From Pseudomonadota bacterium (GTDB lineage Bacteria > Pseudomonadota > Gammaproteobacteria > Enterobacterales > Enterobacteriaceae): 9,228 nt of DNA. Below are positions 6,449-9,228 of this stretch, piece by piece. Under the pieces are notes generated by a model. It made no database searches. It had not been told where the DNA came from and saw only the letters and a list, made by a program, of their open reading frames with translations. The stretch lies in the NCBI GenBank assembly GCA_023425455.1, contig JAFACP010000396.1:1-9228 (forward strand), written 5' to 3'. Numbering within the stretch: the first letter of the stretch is position 1; each line of letters begins with the position of its first letter. The translations under genes and the position numbers were made by a program.

Positions 6449-6952
6449 CTATTGCGCATTACGCGTTAACGATAAATGCGTTAACCACAGGCGGGTATCA
6501 AACTCCAGCTGGTGGTACTGCGGCTCCATATGGCAGCACAGGGAGTAGAACGCTTTGTCGTGCTCTTTCTCTTTTAGATGCGCCAGCTCATGCACCACGA
6601 TCATTCGCAGAAAGGCTTCCGGCGCGTGGCGAAACACGGTTGCCACGCGGATTTCGGTCCTGGCCTTCAGCTTCCCACCCTGCACGCGTGAGATGGCGGT
6701 ATGCAGACCAAGCGCGTTTTTCAGCACGTGGATCTTGTTGTCGTACATCACCTTGCTGATCGGCGACGCGCTCTTCAGATACCGGTTTTTCAGATCCTGC
6801 GTATACTGCCAGAGAGCCTTATCGGTGGTGAAATCATGGGTGTCCGGATAGCGTTTTTCCAGTATGGCGCCCAGCTTCTGCCCGGCAATTAAGCTGCGAA
6901 CCTGTGCAAGTAAGTTCTCCGGGTAGCCCTGGAGATAGGTAAGTTGGTTCAT
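6449..6952 (-). CDS. ygjP: YgjP family (DUF45/WLM) HEXXH metalloprotein
   Basis: The product is 167 residues, as in E. coli YgjP. It carries HELAHLKEKEH (121-131): a zinc-type HEXXH (His121, Glu122, His125) with a further His at 131, characteristic of the YgjP/DUF45 M48-like metallopeptidase group. Some databases name the E. coli protein UTP pyrophosphatase; I recall that label but cannot vouch for the activity, and the motif suggests a metallohydrolase. No signal peptide or membrane segment is seen, so it is probably cytoplasmic. The frame is open three bases further to a TTG at 6955, but ATG 6952 matches the homologues and has GGGG at 6958-6961 five bases upstream. It diverges from rlmG and precedes ygjR without the ygjQ gene found there in E. 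coli. Confidence 0.93.
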   Translation of the reverse strand: MNQLTYLQGYPENLLAQVRSLIAGQKLGAILEKRYPDTHDFTTDKALWQYTQDLKNRYLKSASPISKVMYDNKIHVLKNALGLHTAISRVQGGKLKARTEIRVATVFRHAPEAFLRMIVVHELAHLKEKEHDKAFYSLCCHMEPQYHQLEFDTRLWLTHLSLTRNAQ

Positions 6953-7045
6953 CAAGGCCCCAAATCGACAATAAAACGGGTATACACGCCATCCTGCAGG
7001 CTGCTGAGGCCAGGGCTGCGTCTGCCTTCAGACTTGCCGCCTTGA

Positions 7046-7074
7046 TTCAACTTGAATGATTTTGTGTATATACT
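7046..7074 (+). promoter_or_regulatory. Possible promoter of rlmG
   Basis: TATACT (7069-7074, 5/6 to the -10) lies 17 bases after TTCAAC (7046-7051), a weak 3/6 -35. Initiation near 7081 would give a leader of about 45 bases. The weak -35 falls in a short palindrome, ATTCAA-C-TTGAAT (7045-7057). It is the best candidate in the 173-base divergent ygjP-rlmG gap; no clear ygjP promoter was found on the other strand. Confidence 0.45.
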
Positions 7075-7125
7075 CACGCACCCTTTTCAGGGATAACGCC
7101 GAAATTTTACCATTCAGGAGGGCCG

Positions 7126-8262
7126 ATGAGCCACTTAGACAACGGTTTCCGTTCACTCAACCTTAAACGTTTCCCGGAAACGGACGACGTTAACCCGCTG
7201 CAGGCGTGGGAAGCGGCGGATGAATATCTGCTGCAACAGTTGGATGAGACTGAAATCAGCGGCCCGGTTCTGATCCTGAATGACGCCTTCGGCGCGCTGG
7301 GCTGTGCGCTGGCTGAACATACGCCTTACAGCATCGGCGATTCTTACTTAAGCGAGTTGGCGACGCGTGAAAACCTGCGCCACAACGATATTGACGAATC
7401 CAGCGTCAAGTTTCTCGACAGCACGGCGGACTACCCGCAGGCGCCGGGCGTGGTACTGATTAAAGTGCCGAAAACCATGGCGTTGCTGGAGCAACAGCTG
7501 CGCGCGCTGCGTAAGGTCGTCACCCCGCAGACGCGGATTATCGCCGGTGCCAAAGCGCGTGATATCCATACCTCGACGCTGGAGCTGTTCGGCAAGGTGC
7601 TTGGCCCCACCACCACCACGCTGGCGTGGAAAAAAGCGCGTCTGATCAACTGCACGTTCAGCGCGCCGGCGCTGGCCGACGCGCCGGAAACCCTGAGCTG
7701 GACGCTGGAGGGCACTGACTGGACGATCCACAACCATGCGAACGTCTTCTCCCGCACCGGGCTGGACATTGGCGCGCGTTTCTTTATGGAGCATCTGCCG
7801 CAAAATCTGGAAGGCGAAATCGTCGATCTGGGCTGCGGTAACGGCGTGATTGGTCTGACGCTGCTGGCGAAGAACCCGGAGGCCCGGGTTGTCTTTAGCG
7901 ATGAGTCGCCGATGGCGGTGGCCTCCAGCCGGATGAACGTTGAAACCAACATGCCAGAGGCGCTGGATCGCTGCGAGTTTATGATTAACAACGCGCTCTC
8001 TGGCGTCGAACCTTTCCGCTTCAACGCCGTACTGTGCAACCCGCCGTTCCACCAGAAGCATGCGCTGACGGATAACGTCGCCTGGGAGATGTTCCATCAT
8101 GCGCGTCGCTGCCTGAAAATTAACGGCGAGCTGTATATCGTGGCCAACCGTCACCTGGACTACTTCCACAAGCTGAAGAAGATTTTCGGTAACTGCGCCA
8201 CGATCGCCACCAACAATAAGTTTGTGGTGCTGAAAGCGGTCAAGCTGGGACGTCGTCGCTAA
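7126..8262 (+). CDS. rlmG: 23S rRNA (guanine-1835-N2) methyltransferase RlmG
   Basis: RlmG uses S-adenosylmethionine to methylate N2 of G1835 in 23S rRNA. The product has 378 residues, equal to E. coli RlmG (formerly YgjO). As in the related RsmC, an N-terminal pseudo-methyltransferase half (about 1-200) precedes the catalytic half. The SAM-binding motif [12 protein letters not shown], is at 233-243, the motif II acidic position is FSDESPMAV, and the base-binding NPPFH motif of N2-guanine methyltransferases is at 305-309. The C-terminus is basic (VKLGRRR). ATG 7126 is preceded by a full AGGAGG (7116-7121) only four bases away, a strong if tight ribosome site. It diverges from ygjP and its TAA overlaps the stop of convergent fadH. 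Confidence 0.97.
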   Translation: MSHLDNGFRSLNLKRFPETDDVNPLQAWEAADEYLLQQLDETEISGPVLILNDAFGALGCALAEHTPYSIGDSYLSELATRENLRHNDIDESSVKFLDSTADYPQAPGVVLIKVPKTMALLEQQLRALRKVVTPQTRIIAGAKARDIHTSTLELFGKVLGPTTTTLAWKKARLINCTFSAPALADAPETLSWTLEGTDWTIHNHANVFSRTGLDIGARFFMEHLPQNLEGEIVDLGCGNGVIGLTLLAKNPEARVVFSDESPMAVASSRMNVETNMPEALDRCEFMINNALSGVEPFRFNAVLCNPPFHQKHALTDNVAWEMFHHARRCLKINGELYIVANRHLDYFHKLKKIFGNCATIATNNKFVVLKAVKLGRRR

Positions 8263-9228
8263 ATCGTCAGCGCGAGCCGGGTGCCCTGCGCAATTGCGCG
8301 CCGCGCATCCAGCTCCATCGCCACGTCGCACCCGCCGATCAGGTGCACCGTTTTACCCGCCTCACGCAGCGGATCGGCCAGATCGCGCTTCGGCTCCTGC
8401 CCGGCGCACAGAATCACATGATCCACTCCCAGCAGCTGCGGTTCACCGCCGATCAGCACGTGCAGACCGTCATCATCGATCTTCTGATAGCTGACGGAGG
8501 GGATCATCTTCACGCCGCGAGAGAGCAGGGTAGCGCGGTGGATCCAGCCGGTGGTCTTGCCCAGCCCTTCGCCCGGCTTACTGGCTTTGCGCTGTAGCAT
8601 CACTATCTGGCGCGGGCTTTTCGGCAGCTGCGGCCCCTCCGGGCGCAGGCCGCCCGACTGGTTCAGGCTGGTGTCGATCCCCCATTCGACGCAAAACTCG
8701 GCGATGTTCTGGCTGGTGGCCGCGCCGGGCTGGCTTAAATACATGGCGGTATCAAAGCCAATTCCGCCGCAGCCGATAATTGCCACCTTCTCGCCAACCG
8801 GCGCTTTGTCACGCAGCACGTCGAGATAGCTCAGCACTTTTGGATGATCGATACCGTCGATCGCCGGCGTACGCGGCGCGATCCCGCAGGCCAGCACAAT
8901 CTCGTCGAAGGCGTGCAGGTCGTCGGCACCGACGAGCTGGTTGAGCCTGAGATCGACGCCCGTGACCTCGATCATCCGCCGGTAATAGCGCAGGGTTTCA
9001 ACGAACTCCTCTTTGCCGGGGATCTGCCTGGCAATAGTAAACTGGCCGCCGATTTCGCCAGCGGCGTCAAACAGCGTGACGCTGTGCCCGCGCGCGGCGG
9101 CATTCACCGCGAAGGCCAGCCCTGCAGGGCCTGCGCCGACCACGGCGAGGTGTTTTTTCGTCGCAGCAGGTGTCACAGGCATTTTGGTTTCATGGCAGGC
9201 GCGGGGGTTCACCAGGCATGAGGTGACC
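8259..9228 (-). CDS. fadH: 2,4-dienoyl-CoA reductase FadH, C-terminal part (5' end outside window)
   Basis: FadH reduces 2,4-dienoyl-CoA with NADPH during beta-oxidation of unsaturated fatty acids; it is a cytoplasmic iron-sulfur flavoenzyme. The frame runs without a stop to the window edge and yields 322 residues, about the last half of the roughly 672-residue protein. The upstream-most residues, [11 protein letters not shown], include the last cysteine ligand of the 4Fe-4S cluster (Cys353 in E. coli numbering). A dinucleotide-binding motif [10 protein letters not shown] for FAD follows, then a second, [13 protein letters not shown], for NADPH, and the closing [14 protein letters not shown] block. 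The GTG at 9212 is an internal Val, not a start. The N-terminal FMN barrel lies outside the window. Its TAG overlaps the rlmG stop by converging reading. Confidence 0.97.
   Translation of the reverse strand, partial: VTSCLVNPRACHETKMPVTPAATKKHLAVVGAGPAGLAFAVNAAARGHSVTLFDAAGEIGGQFTIARQIPGKEEFVETLRYYRRMIEVTGVDLRLNQLVGADDLHAFDEIVLACGIAPRTPAIDGIDHPKVLSYLDVLRDKAPVGEKVAIIGCGGIGFDTAMYLSQPGAATSQNIAEFCVEWGIDTSLNQSGGLRPEGPQLPKSPRQIVMLQRKASKPGEGLGKTTGWIHRATLLSRGVKMIPSVSYQKIDDDGLHVLIGGEPQLLGVDHVILCAGQEPKRDLADPLREAGKTVHLIGGCDVAMELDARRAIAQGTRLALTI

Noticed and set aside
7348..8331. 327-codon open frame on the minus strand opposite rlmG
   Set aside because: It is antisense to a clear full-length methyltransferase, low in domain-like features, and runs into fadH in another frame.
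9191..9212. A start codon for fadH at the GTG of 9212
   Set aside because: The frame stays open to the window edge, and the residues there form the end of the iron-sulfur cysteine motif, internal to FadH.

Overview
The window is ordinary chromosomal core of a member of the Enterobacteriaceae. Every protein closely resembles its Escherichia coli K-12 counterpart as I remember it, and the order uxaC-uxaA-ygjV-sstT-alx-ygjR-ygjP-rlmG-fadH is the E. coli order minus two segments. GC-rich third positions and the missing ygjQ and higBA suggest an Enterobacter, Leclercia or Klebsiella-like genome, but the genus cannot be fixed from the sequence alone. I see no insertion sequence, prophage, integron, CRISPR array, tRNA or rRNA.

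Layout. Positions 1-1940 (+) hold the 3' end of uxaC and all of uxaA, two steps of hexuronate breakdown, as one operon closed by an intrinsic terminator. The small membrane-protein gene ygjV (+) follows, and its likely promoter is folded into that terminator. ygjV converges on sstT (-), with a symmetrical hairpin terminator between them. sstT (-) encodes the Na+/serine-threonine symporter and has a 305-base upstream region with a CRP-like site and a C/A-rich leader. alx (-) encodes a TerC-family manganese exporter. It is preceded by a textbook yybP-ykoY riboswitch (the PRE/SraF leader RNA), a terminator hairpin, and a strong promoter overlapped by a perfect 11-bp inverted repeat. ygjR (-) encodes a Gfo/Idh/MocA-type oxidoreductase and ygjP (-) a HEXXH metalloprotein. 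rlmG (+), divergent from ygjP, encodes the 23S rRNA m2G1835 methyltransferase. fadH (-), cut by the window end, encodes 2,4-dienoyl-CoA reductase, and its stop codon overlaps that of rlmG.

How the genes relate. Only uxaC and uxaA form a clear pathway unit. The rest are mostly single transcription units with unrelated jobs: amino acid uptake, Mn2+ and alkaline-pH homeostasis, rRNA modification and fatty acid oxidation. The most informative parts are non-coding: the alx leader, the palindrome over its promoter, and the promoter nested in the uxaA terminator. I found no convincing undescribed multi-gene system. Long open frames opposite uxaA, ygjR and rlmG are judged to be codon-bias shadows.
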